DNA of 9,038 bases from a bacterium. Its GTDB lineage: Bacteria > Krumholzibacteriota > Krumholzibacteriia > Krumholzibacteriales > WJIX01. The stretch covers positions 1 through 9,038 of the forward strand of contig JAGHBT010000085.1 in NCBI GenBank assembly GCA_021160845.1, written 5' to 3'. Positions 1 through 6,830 of the stretch are shown here, piece by piece (within the stretch, counting starts at the first letter, position 1; every line of letters starts with the position of its first letter). Under the pieces are notes generated by a model, which was not told where the DNA came from, did not search any database, and saw only the letters and a program-made list of their open reading frames with translations. Both the position numbers and the translations under genes were made by a program.

Positions 1-483
1 CTTATTTACGGCATCAATATACTGCCGGCTGTTATCGGGAAAAGAAACCGCTTCTTCCCTGTTAAATCCCGTTATAATTACTGAACACCCGTGCCATGAC
101 GCGAAGGCTGCCGCGATATTAAGAAAGATTCCGTTTCTGTTTTCCACCCAAACTGAAGATTCATTTTCGTTATCCTCATATACATCCTTTACATTCTTCG
201 AATCAGCGGGGTTTTCCGAAATTGCTTTACCCCCTCCTATCAACGAAGAGGATGAGCCCTCAGCCAGCCAGGGCAACTCCACATATTCCACCCTCAACTC
301 ATAGGCCTGCGCGATTTTACTTGCCGCTTCCTTTTCCCTCTTAAGAGCATATTGGTTATAGTCAAAAAAGAGGGCCGTTTGAAGCGCGTACTCCTTCTCG
401 GCAATAGCGAGAGCTACTGTGGAATCCATCCCGCCTGATAAAAGCACTATGGCGTTTTCAAGAGTTTTATCCTTATTTCTCAC
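1..483 (-). CDS. queC: 7-cyano-7-deazaguanine (preQ0) synthase QueC, 3' end missing
   Basis: ATP-dependent enzyme that converts 7-carboxy-7-deazaguanine and ammonia to preQ0, in the cytoplasmic queuosine/7-deazaguanine pathway. The 161 residues present show the N-type ATP pyrophosphatase P-loop SGGMDS (residues 16-21), then FFDYNQ (about 39-44), WVENRNGIFLNIAA (about 112-125) and GFNREEAVSFPDNS (about 139-152), all characteristic of QueC. Full-length members have about 220-230 residues, so the C-terminal part with the zinc-binding cysteines lies beyond the left edge. The start is a GTG at 481-483 lying inside the last codons of queD (11-base overlap). It is the only plausible start before the P-loop, and it has no clear ribosome site of its own, so translational coupling to queD is likely. 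Identification is firm; the exact start is inferred. Confidence 0.95.
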   Translation of the reverse strand, partial: MRNKDKTLENAIVLLSGGMDSTVALAIAEKEYALQTALFFDYNQYALKREKEAASKIAQAYELRVEYVELPWLAEGSSSSLIGGGKAISENPADSKNVKDVYEDNENESSVWVENRNGIFLNIAAAFASWHGCSVIITGFNREEAVSFPDNSRQYIDAVNK

Positions 484-868
484 AGTAACGCACCATATCG
501 GTTGGAGTTTCCCAGAGCTCTATCTCTACCAGCTCGCCGCCGTTAAAATTGACCTTTTCACGGCAAATCCTAAAAATTTCCGCCGCGATATTCTCGGATG
601 TGGGGTTTTTCTTGTCGAAAGGCTCAATTTCATTCAGATTGCGATGATCGAAACGGGATAATAACTCTTTACTAAGAGCCGACCTAAGCTGAAGATAATC
701 TACTGTAATACCGTCATCGCCCAGAGCCGTAAAACGATAATAGGCGCGGACAACCCAATTGTGCCCATGGAGCCTCGCGCAATTACCGGGATAATCCCTC
801 AACAAATGAGAAGCAGAGAACTGAATCTCGGTAGAAACTGTGTAATACGTCTTTTTCCCTTTTTCCAT
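473..868 (-). CDS. queD: 6-carboxy-tetrahydropterin synthase QueD
   Basis: Tunnelling-fold (PTPS/QueD family) enzyme that converts 7,8-dihydroneopterin triphosphate to 6-carboxy-5,6,7,8-tetrahydropterin, two steps before QueC. Visible motifs, numbered from the ATG at 868: FSASH (zinc ligand His21), C30 followed by LHGHN (zinc ligands His34 and His36), VDYLQL, the FDHRNLNE loop with Asp74-His75, PTSEN (89-93) and the late Glu120-Thr121. That is a complete catalytic and zinc set. The chosen ATG start gives 131 residues, close to the roughly 120 of the family, and has GAAGG four bases upstream. An in-frame GTG at 895 would add nine residues with no good ribosome site. The gene overlaps queC at its 3' end, forming a small que operon. 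queE and the GTP cyclohydrolase gene are not in the window. Confidence 0.94.
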   Translation of the reverse strand: MEKGKKTYYTVSTEIQFSASHLLRDYPGNCARLHGHNWVVRAYYRFTALGDDGITVDYLQLRSALSKELLSRFDHRNLNEIEPFDKKNPTSENIAAEIFRICREKVNFNGGELVEIELWETPTDMVRYCEK

Positions 869-926
869 ACTACCTTCTATTCTAACCCATTTCACTTACT
901 GCAAGCCATTTATGCAAATTGCAAAA

Positions 927-957
927 ATTATATACGCAAAACCTGCCTTACATCCAA
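927..957 (-). promoter_or_regulatory. Candidate sigma-70 promoter for queD-queC
   Basis: On the minus strand a perfect TATAAT (927-932) is preceded by TTGGAT (952-957) with a 19-base spacer. The -10 is strong and the -35 and spacing are poor. Transcription would start near 920, leaving a leader of about 50 bases before the ATG at 868. I see no preQ1 riboswitch-like fold in that leader. Confidence 0.35.
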
Positions 958-1019
958 CATCCTAACTATAAAGACGAAACTTATCAATGATTAAAACAAT
1001 TGACGAAATTATGCCCGAA

Positions 1020-1035
1020 TGGAACATATTTCGCA
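1020..1035 (+). promoter_or_regulatory. Weak sigma-54-like promoter candidate for the TPR operon
   Basis: TGGAAC-N5-TCGCA keeps the invariant GG-N10-GC spacing of sigma-54 promoters (GG at 1021-1022, GC at 1033-1034). It differs from the TGGCAC-N5-TTGCA consensus at two positions. The predicted start is near 1046, giving a leader of about 38 bases before the TTG start codon. No convincing sigma-70 promoter was seen between 896 and 1083 on this strand. A match of this quality can occur by chance. Confidence 0.3.
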
Positions 1036-1070
1036 TAGATTCATACCGCCGGAAAGATATCTATTAATAG

Positions 1071-1077
1071 AAAAGGG
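1071..1077 (+). promoter_or_regulatory. Ribosome binding site for the TTG start at 1084
   Basis: AAAAGGG ends six bases before the TTG codon. This supports the rare TTG start, because there is no ATG or GTG near the beginning of the frame. Confidence 0.6.
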
Positions 1078-1083
1078 TTAACA

Positions 1084-4000
1084 TTGTTTTTAACTGAAGA
1101 AAAGATCCTGAAAAGGGTATACCAGGACAAGAGCCGAGGAGAACTCGAGAAGGCGCGGAGAAACGCGCAGAGGGGTTACGACAAGTGGCCTGATAATTTT
1201 GACATATCGATGGAACTGATTCAACTTTGCCTCGAACTCTCCGATTATCATGAAGCGGTAAAACTGCTTAAATCAACCGTCCGGAAAAACCCCGGCAAAA
1301 AGGAAGAACTTCTCCAGTATTCCCAGGAAACATTCTATCAAACAGCAAACCCTCTCCTTGGAAGCTTTATATTAGAAACCCTTATAAGAAAAAAAGATAT
1401 TGAAAGAACAAGCGATTTTCTCCGAAAGGCATCCGAAGATTATATTGCCGATCTTATTACGCGTTCCAAAACCAAATCCAAGGGATTTATAGACAACGGA
1501 AACACAAACACTCCGAAATTTACCGAAAATGAACTCTTGCTTGGCCTTCTGCACATTGAAAAAGGGCAGTTCGAAAACGCCCTCTCCCCTATGCTAAATG
1601 TTCTTAATAATTCACCTGAGCATGCTGAAGCAATTGGCGGAGTAATACTCGAAATGAGACGCGAACTCCCCTATTCCGCTCTCCTTGAATATATACTTGG
1701 ATTGGCGTCAATGCATCTTGGTCACCCCGACAAGGCCGAACAAAGGTTTTTCAAATCCCTGGAACTCGAAAATCCACCCCTCGAGAAAATCCTTGGCCTT
1801 ACCCAAAAAACAGCGAAGAAATCAGAGAATCAATTGCTGCTAATTGGTGAAGTTCTATTAAGGCTCGGGAGGGAAAAGGATGGCACGGAATCAGTCGAAC
1901 AATACCTTTTGGAAAAAGAGGAATGGCCGCAAGAAACTGAAGAAAACAGAATAAAACAACTCTTCCCCAGCCATATCGACAGAAAAAAACTTGTTGTTGA
2001 CAGATTCAATATTTTTCTGGAAGAAAATTACGAGATCCCCAACGCGACATTTCTGCTATGCGATGTACTCTCTGACCTTGGACGTTACAAAGATGCCATA
2101 AGCACGCTGGAGAAACTATCGGACGGAACCCAGACCATCACTCCTGAAATTATTTCATGGATCACAAGAAACCGGGACGCGTTTCAAACCGCTCCCGCAC
2201 AAAGACTCCTGGCAATTCTTAATACAAATATTGAAAAGTACGAAGAGGCACAAAAAGCCTATAGTATGGCAAGTGAAATGGACCCCACCCTAATCCCGGA
2301 ACTTATCCGTCACATGGAGAATTATATTGAGCAAAAAGGGGAAAATAAGACACTTCTTAAAATTCTAACGGGGCTTTACACAAAAAGCAACAATTCCGAA
2401 AGGGCGGAAGAACTCCTTCAGAAACTGAAAGAGGAACACTCCCTCAATAACGCCGAAACCCTTGAAATGACAACTGAAGTCATAAAAAATTGCGGAGCAA
2501 CCCTGGGCAATGTCCTTTCGGCCATAAAAATAAGTATGAATAACAATGACATCTCGGAAAGCCTTCCATATGTTATAGAATTCTACCGGGAAGCCCCGGA
2601 AAAACACCCCGAATTCGCTTCCGAACTCAGGAAAGTCGCCGGGGATAATGTCCGGAACTGGGCCTTTATTTCCGAATTGCTCGGCAAGATGAAAGATGAA
2701 ACAGATTTCTCAAAACCATTCCAGCTTCTGCATGCGCATTCACACCTTCACTCCGGGGAAATCGAAAAGGCTGTATTTGCCTATGATCAGCTTATGATGT
2801 TTGACGAGGATATCAAACTGGATGTTATTGCCGAATACGAAAAAGTGGTCGCTGATCACTTTGACAATACAACACTCCTCTTGGCTCTTTATCAACTCCA
2901 TTTCGATGAAGAACAGCTTGTTCTCGCCTCTCATTTCTTGGGTAAAGCGCTCGAATCCGACCCATCCCAAATTAAGGATATAATCACAAGATTTAACAAA
3001 ATCGTCGATAGGGAACCCTCCAACAAAGAAATATGGGGAGAGTTTCTGCATAGCACTCTCGCTATAAACCACACGAGCCTCGCTCAGGAAATTCTCAGCC
3101 GGGCCGTCTCAATCCTTGGCAGAGAAGAAGCCGCCGCACTTCATATCTACGGCGCAAAAATATCCAGAGAAAATAACAAGATCGAGGATTCTCTGAAATG
3201 CCTTGCTATGACTCTTACTTCAAAAAACCCCGAATTGAAAGCTATCGAAAAAGAACTGGATGAAATCACAAGAATGGAACCGGAAAATTCTGAAGCGCTA
3301 TACCTGAAAAGCGAAACATACTTGCGCCTGGGAGAGGAGGAAAAAGCCGTTTCAAGCCTTAAAGAATGCATTGAACTATCTCCAAAATATAATAACAGAA
3401 TCCTCGAAAGGCTCCAATCAACTCTTCCCGTCAGCGCTAAGCCGTGGCTTATAAACAACCTGCTCGGCTCAATAGCCTGGAAACAGAACCGGCGTGAGGA
3501 AGCCCTCGTGCTGCTGTCCAAAGCGCAGAAAGGTTCTGAAGAATCAATAAGAATGCTTGGCCTCGAACTTGAAAAATATCTTGCCGAAGCTAACGAAGAT
3601 TCCCAGTTGAGAAAACTCTATGCCGAAAATCTGCGTCTCGAAAAAAGATACCCCGAAGCGACAAAGGAAATAGAAAATTTACTTTCCAAAAACCGTGATT
3701 TCGCTCCCGAAACAATCGCGTTTCTCAATCTCATCATTGAAGAAGAACCTCTACAGTTCGACGCGAACAGACTTCTGGCGGAGATTTTGATCGAGACCGG
3801 AAAACCGGCTGAATCGTTAACCCCTGCTGTCAACACACTCCTATCAAAAAACACCAATCCCGAGCAGGTAGAAGAAAGCGCTGACAGGTTTTACGAATTA
3901 CATCAAGGAAACAAACAATTCCTGATCGGGTACGCTAATATCAAGGCCCTCGTCAACAAAAAGGATTCAGCCCTGAATTTTTACCGAAGCTCGCTTCAAA

Positions 4001-4935
4001 TAGATCCCGGGAGCGGTAAGGAAATCCTCGCGGGTCTGCGTGAACACAAATGGCCTTCAGATCTAACAGTCAAATCAGAAACATTAACGGCTGATTGTCA
4101 TATAGCCGCCGGCGAATACGAATGGGCTTTCAAGTCACTTCAAAATTTAGCGACACAGAAGGAGACAGATCCTGCCGAAGTAATTTCAAGAATTAATTCT
4201 CTAATTAACAACCAACCGAAAACAGAGTATTTCTCATTCGCCGTCGGAGTACACACCGGAAACAATGATTTTGATAAAGCCGATGAACTTATCAATAACG
4301 GTGCATCTGTACTCCCCGGCGGTGACATTGTTGAGCTTAAAATAGAACTTGCCGGGCTTGCCGACAGAAACGGTTTTAAAAAGAGAGCATCCAGACTGTA
4401 TTCAGAAGTATTGGAAGAGGTCGATGATAAACAATCTATATTAAAACGAATTGAAGAATCCCTGACCTGGGTGGCTGACAAGAAGCTTTCCGATGGAATC
4501 ACGCAAACAGAAAGTGGGTCAATCGGAGATGAAGAAGCAATAAGCCTTGTCAACACTGCTCTCGACTACGGAAGGCTTGAAATAGCAATGCAGGTAATAA
4601 CAGGAAACGAACTTTCACAAACCACCAGACTGTTTCTCATGGGAAGGATATACCTGGCTGCTGAAAGGCCCGCGCTGGCAGTGGCGCTCCTTTCCTCTAT
4701 CTCCGAAGCACCTTCGCTTCCATCCGGCAAGAGAGCTCAAATTCTTTATGCCCTGGGCGCAGCTAGCGAGATTTTACGCGATTATGGCCGTGCCGCATCC
4801 TCCTATATAAAAATTCTTGAAATTCACGGAGAATACCTCGACACAAGAAAACGCGCGGAAATGAGCTACACCAACTTTATAAATTCGGAAATAAGTAATG
4901 AAACAATGATCCTTGAGAAAACAGGAAGTTTATAA
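1084..4935 (+). CDS. Giant TPR-like helical-repeat protein, 1283 residues
   Basis: Predicted soluble cytoplasmic scaffold; no enzymatic domain, signal peptide or membrane segment is visible. The whole chain is amphipathic helix with TPR-like helix pairs (for example around residues 44-68, 150-178, 199-228, 738-766, 894-919 and 1218-1246). Much of it, about 351-1080, is built from a longer unit of roughly 50-55 residues: a lead helix, a short Glu-Pro-Asn-like turn, then a TPR helix pair. Unit starts lie near 351, 404, 457, 577, 629, 718, 773, 823, 875, 926, 979 and 1030. Only six cysteines occur and no Cys motif is seen. Translation starts at TTG with AAAAGGG upstream. The next gene begins two or 26 bases downstream, so the two are co-transcribed, and the product of that gene also carries TPRs. 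Protein-protein assembly is the expected role; partners are unknown. Confidence 0.9.
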   Translation: MFLTEEKILKRVYQDKSRGELEKARRNAQRGYDKWPDNFDISMELIQLCLELSDYHEAVKLLKSTVRKNPGKKEELLQYSQETFYQTANPLLGSFILETLIRKKDIERTSDFLRKASEDYIADLITRSKTKSKGFIDNGNTNTPKFTENELLLGLLHIEKGQFENALSPMLNVLNNSPEHAEAIGGVILEMRRELPYSALLEYILGLASMHLGHPDKAEQRFFKSLELENPPLEKILGLTQKTAKKSENQLLLIGEVLLRLGREKDGTESVEQYLLEKEEWPQETEENRIKQLFPSHIDRKKLVVDRFNIFLEENYEIPNATFLLCDVLSDLGRYKDAISTLEKLSDGTQTITPEIISWITRNRDAFQTAPAQRLLAILNTNIEKYEEAQKAYSMASEMDPTLIPELIRHMENYIEQKGENKTLLKILTGLYTKSNNSERAEELLQKLKEEHSLNNAETLEMTTEVIKNCGATLGNVLSAIKISMNNNDISESLPYVIEFYREAPEKHPEFASELRKVAGDNVRNWAFISELLGKMKDETDFSKPFQLLHAHSHLHSGEIEKAVFAYDQLMMFDEDIKLDVIAEYEKVVADHFDNTTLLLALYQLHFDEEQLVLASHFLGKALESDPSQIKDIITRFNKIVDREPSNKEIWGEFLHSTLAINHTSLAQEILSRAVSILGREEAAALHIYGAKISRENNKIEDSLKCLAMTLTSKNPELKAIEKELDEITRMEPENSEALYLKSETYLRLGEEEKAVSSLKECIELSPKYNNRILERLQSTLPVSAKPWLINNLLGSIAWKQNRREEALVLLSKAQKGSEESIRMLGLELEKYLAEANEDSQLRKLYAENLRLEKRYPEATKEIENLLSKNRDFAPETIAFLNLIIEEEPLQFDANRLLAEILIETGKPAESLTPAVNTLLSKNTNPEQVEESADRFYELHQGNKQFLIGYANIKALVNKKDSALNFYRSSLQIDPGSGKEILAGLREHKWPSDLTVKSETLTADCHIAAGEYEWAFKSLQNLATQKETDPAEVISRINSLINNQPKTEYFSFAVGVHTGNNDFDKADELINNGASVLPGGDIVELKIELAGLADRNGFKKRASRLYSEVLEEVDDKQSILKRIEESLTWVADKKLSDGITQTESGSIGDEEAISLVNTALDYGRLEIAMQVITGNELSQTTRLFLMGRIYLAAERPALAVALLSSISEAPSLPSGKRAQILYALGAASEILRDYGRAASSYIKILEIHGEYLDTRKRAEMSYTNFINSEISNETMILEKTGSL

Positions 4936-4949
4936 AAATGACACAAATG

Positions 4950-4955
4950 AAAGGA
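4950..4955 (+). promoter_or_regulatory. Ribosome binding site favouring the start at 4962
   Basis: AAAGGA lies six bases before the third in-frame ATG (4962). The first ATG, at 4938, has only AGGA eleven bases upstream. The third ATG also places the cysteine motif ICPL immediately at the N terminus. Both points favour 4962 as the true start. Confidence 0.5.
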
Positions 4956-4961
4956 AACGTC

Positions 4962-6269
4962 ATGAAAATCTGCCCCCTCGTAACTCAAACCACTATACTT
5001 GAAGACTATGAAAAAGAATCACTGGTTCTCGAAGCGGAAGAAAATGAAATAACGGACGAAGAAAAGGGAAATAATCTTAACGACCCAGATGATAAAAGCC
5101 CTTTTCTTAATCCTGAAATATCCGAACAAACAGAAAATAAATCAGATGAAGAAAACGGGGAGATGTCGGGTCACCCGATTCGTTTCGTGGCAAAATCCTA
5201 TAAGGGGCAGGTTTCCTGTCTCGGGAAAAGTTGCAGATTCTATGACGATGAAAAAGAGGTATGCCGGTTTGAAGAATTAATGCAAAGTAATCCCTCAAAC
5301 AGTGAAGATTGGAAAGATGAAATAACATCGTTACAAAACTCTCTGGGTGAATCCCAGGAATCGCATAAAAAGAGCAAAGATGACATCATTGAATTTCTTG
5401 AAAAAATGGAAGAAAAGAGCGCCGGGCTGAAAGACAGTATGATTAAAGCCTTCGAGGATAAGGTTAACGAACTGAAAGAATTATTCTCGTCCGCAACTGA
5501 AGAAAACAAGGTAATTATTGAATCAATATCTGATATAGTAGCTGAAAGAACGGAGGACCTCGAGGACAAAATTAAAGAGGGAGATAGCACTTTTGAATCG
5601 CTCAGAAAGGATGTCGCCGGTTGGAAAGAAACACTGGACAAAAACATCGAATCAATCGAATCAAATATTGGAAAAAATGAAAATCTCGTTAGAGAACTCT
5701 CCGTTAATTACACTGAAATTGTAAAAATGGTTGAAAACCAGGAAAAAACATTGGCCAAAGAGGAAAAGAAACACAAGCTTTCAGAGGCAAAACGAATCAA
5801 TAATACCGGAGTGATGGCTTACCACAACGGGCAATATGAAAAGGCTAAAGAATTGTTCAACAAAGCCATCACGCTCGATTCCACATTCACAGAGGCGTAT
5901 AACAACCTTGGATTGACATATACGGAGACAGGTGAAGAGACAAAAGCCACAGAGGCATTCAAAAAGGCGATAGAACTCAATCCCGATCTGTCAACAACCT
6001 ATAACAATCTTGGATACGCCTTCTATCGGCTCGAATCCTATTCGGAAGCTATCGAAATGTACAATGAAGCAATAAGCAAAAGCAAAGATAACAGCTCGGC
6101 CTATACAAACCTGGGGAACGCCTATTACAAACTGGATAAAATCGAAGAAGCGCTTGAAGCGTGGGAAAAGGCGGTCGAAATCGATCCAGCTAATGAAAAA
6201 GCCCAGCGGAATCTTAAACGCTTTCATTCGGAAGAAGGAAAAATTAATGAAGCATCTTCTGTAGGATAG
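4962..6269 (+). CDS. Four-Cys module, coiled-coil and TPR protein
   Basis: Function unknown; predicted cytoplasmic scaffold. Numbered from the ATG at 4962 (435 residues), the order is: MKICPL with Cys4; a very acidic, probably disordered linker (about 14-72); a cysteine cluster CLGKSC at 86-91 followed by FYDDEKEVC with Cys101; a long heptad-like, charged coiled coil (about 115-270); and four canonical 34-residue TPRs (about 273-309, 310-343, 344-377 and 378-411) with the usual AYNNLG, A-x-E-x-F/Y and LNP/IDP signatures. The spaced Cys4, Cys86, Cys91 and Cys101 resemble small bacterial proteins with a CPL...CLGxxC...C pattern that may bind a metal; this is from memory and unverified. An earlier ATG at 4938 would add eight residues. 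The gene directly follows the giant repeat protein and is followed by a strong terminator, so it is the last gene of that operon. Confidence 0.9.
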   Translation: MKICPLVTQTTILEDYEKESLVLEAEENEITDEEKGNNLNDPDDKSPFLNPEISEQTENKSDEENGEMSGHPIRFVAKSYKGQVSCLGKSCRFYDDEKEVCRFEELMQSNPSNSEDWKDEITSLQNSLGESQESHKKSKDDIIEFLEKMEEKSAGLKDSMIKAFEDKVNELKELFSSATEENKVIIESISDIVAERTEDLEDKIKEGDSTFESLRKDVAGWKETLDKNIESIESNIGKNENLVRELSVNYTEIVKMVENQEKTLAKEEKKHKLSEAKRINNTGVMAYHNGQYEKAKELFNKAITLDSTFTEAYNNLGLTYTETGEETKATEAFKKAIELNPDLSTTYNNLGYAFYRLESYSEAIEMYNEAISKSKDNSSAYTNLGNAYYKLDKIEEALEAWEKAVEIDPANEKAQRNLKRFHSEEGKINEASSVG

Positions 6270-6319
6270 TATGGGAGGTCTAAACTCTTCCGTAACAAAT
6301 ACAAGGCGTATGCCCTTTC

Positions 6320-6350
6320 AAGGAGGTATTTATATATACCTCCTTTTTTT
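6320..6350 (+). terminator. Intrinsic terminator of the TPR operon
   Basis: A perfect 10-bp stem, AAGGAGGTAT (6320-6329) pairing with ATACCTCCTT (6336-6345), encloses a six-base loop. The T-tract runs to 6350. It lies 51 bases after the stop codon at 6269. The T-tract is on the plus-strand side only, so the sequence is a textbook terminator for the TPR operon. On the minus strand the same hairpin follows the cold-shock gene directly but lacks a U-run. Confidence 0.93.
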
Positions 6351-6561
6351 ACCTCCCTTGACTGATTTTTTTTACTCTTACCGCTTGAATACCCTTAAAC
6401 TTTTCCTCCAGTTCATACTCTACTTTTTCATTTTCACTTAAGGTTCTGAACCCGCTGCCTATAATATCGGAATAATGCACATAAATATTTTCCCCATCTT
6501 CCTGTCTTATAAACCCGTACCCTTTGTTTTCATTAAACCACTTAACCTTGCCTCGCCTCAC
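6349..6561 (-). CDS. Cold-shock domain protein, CspA family
   Basis: Small single-stranded nucleic-acid-binding OB-fold protein, expected to act as an RNA chaperone in the cytoplasm. The 70-residue product begins with the family signature RGKVKWFNENKGYGFI (residues 3-18), which holds the RNP1-type KGYGFI. The RNP2-like IYVHYSDI follows at 26-33; most relatives have VFVHFSAI, so two aromatic Phe positions are Tyr here. The C-terminal beta strands end at AVRVKKI. The start is a GTG (6559-6561) that matches the family N terminus, with a GGGGG-containing purine run about ten bases upstream. An in-frame TTG at 6654 would add 31 unrelated residues and is rejected because it sits in the promoter. 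The stop codon overlaps the T-tract of the convergent TPR-operon terminator. The family is certain; whether it is cold-induced is unknown. Confidence 0.93.
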   Translation of the reverse strand: MRRGKVKWFNENKGYGFIRQEDGENIYVHYSDIIGSGFRTLSENEKVEYELEEKFKGIQAVRVKKISQGR

Positions 6562-6577
6562 TGCCGCGCTTCCCCCT

Positions 6578-6592
6578 TTCAGTATAACTGAA
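6578..6592 (-). repeat. Small palindrome in the cold-shock gene leader
   Basis: TTCAGT and ACTGAA are perfect 6-base arms around a 3-base centre. The palindrome lies in the predicted 5' leader, 17 bases before the GTG start and just upstream of the purine-rich ribosome-binding region. It could fold as a hairpin in the mRNA or serve as an operator. Neither is proven. Confidence 0.4.
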
Positions 6593-6624
6593 TATATCCT
6601 ATCGAATTCGATCTTGTAGTGCCC

Positions 6625-6654
6625 ATTATACCAGAAAACAGCTTTAATGATCAA
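6625..6654 (-). promoter_or_regulatory. Sigma-70 promoter of the cold-shock gene, extended -10
   Basis: On the minus strand TTGATC (6649-6654) and a perfect TATAAT (6625-6630) are separated by 18 bases. The -10 is preceded by TGG, giving an extended -10. Transcription should begin near 6618, which gives a leader of about 57 bases. This is the best sigma-70 promoter in the window. Confidence 0.75.
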
Positions 6655-6688
6655 GATTTAAGAATAATTGAGTTTTCACAGATTTAAG
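6654..6688 (+). repeat. Direct repeat AGATTTAAG, two copies
   Basis: AGATTTAAG occurs at 6654-6662 and 6680-6688, 26 bases apart start to start, in the divergent region between the cold-shock gene and the FHA operon. The copies lie roughly 85-120 bases upstream of the sigma-54-like promoter, where activator sites usually sit, and the first abuts the cold-shock -35 element. Chance is possible in AT-rich DNA. Confidence 0.25.
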
Positions 6689-6773
6689 GGAAGAAAATCC
6701 GCCGGCAGAAATAGGGGAGCATAGCATTTGTTTAAATAAGCAATTTGTCCCTCTATTAATTCCTCCATTGTAT

Positions 6774-6789
6774 TGGCATTGTTCTTGCG
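6774..6789 (+). promoter_or_regulatory. Sigma-54 (-24/-12) promoter for the FHA-phosphoesterase-kinase operon
   Basis: TTGGCAT-N5-TTGCG, with GG at 6775-6776 and GC at 6787-6788, has the invariant GG-N10-GC spacing. It matches the TGGCAC-N5-TTGCA consensus except at the last base of each half. The predicted start near 6800 leaves about 31 bases of leader before the ATG at 6831. No comparable sigma-70 promoter is seen. Expression would then need an AAA+ enhancer-binding activator, which is not encoded in this window. Confidence 0.6.
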
Positions 6790-6830
6790 AATATTACATA
6801 AAAAAAGGTATGCCTTAACCTGATAATAAT

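Noticed and set aside
869..920. preQ1 riboswitch before queD
   Set aside because: The leader is about 50 bases and AT-rich. It shows none of the C-rich/A-rich pseudoknot pattern of preQ1-I and is too short for preQ1-II.
419..994. Plus-strand open frames opposite queC/queD (419-661 and 761-994)
   Set aside because: Both overlap strongly supported minus-strand que genes, show no motif and have no good ribosome site.
4140..4556. 138-codon open frame on the minus strand inside the giant repeat gene
   Set aside because: It is opposite a clearly coding plus-strand frame. Its product is Ser/Leu-rich as expected from the reverse complement of Glu/Lys-rich helices, with no domain or ribosome site.
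5240..5647. 135-codon minus-strand open frame inside the coiled-coil gene
   Set aside because: It is a Ser-rich mirror of the coiled-coil coding sequence, with no independent support.
6320..6327. Perfect Shine-Dalgarno AAGGAGGT suggesting a small gene downstream
   Set aside because: It is one arm of the terminator stem, and no ATG or GTG with an open frame follows within a usable distance.
6562..6654. 31-residue N-terminal extension of the cold-shock protein starting at TTG 6654
   Set aside because: The TTG is part of a good -35 element and the perfect TATAAT lies inside the extension, so this stretch is upstream of the transcript. The family N terminus begins at the GTG at 6561.
6810..6818. 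Tiny ATG-CCT-TAA leader frame after AAAAAAAGG ahead of the FHA gene
   Set aside because: The purine run is only one base from this ATG and the frame has two codons. There is no evidence that it is translated.
6822..6827. GATAAT as a -10 box for the FHA gene
   Set aside because: It would place the transcription start at or inside the ATG and has no -35 at the right distance. The GG-N10-GC element upstream fits better.
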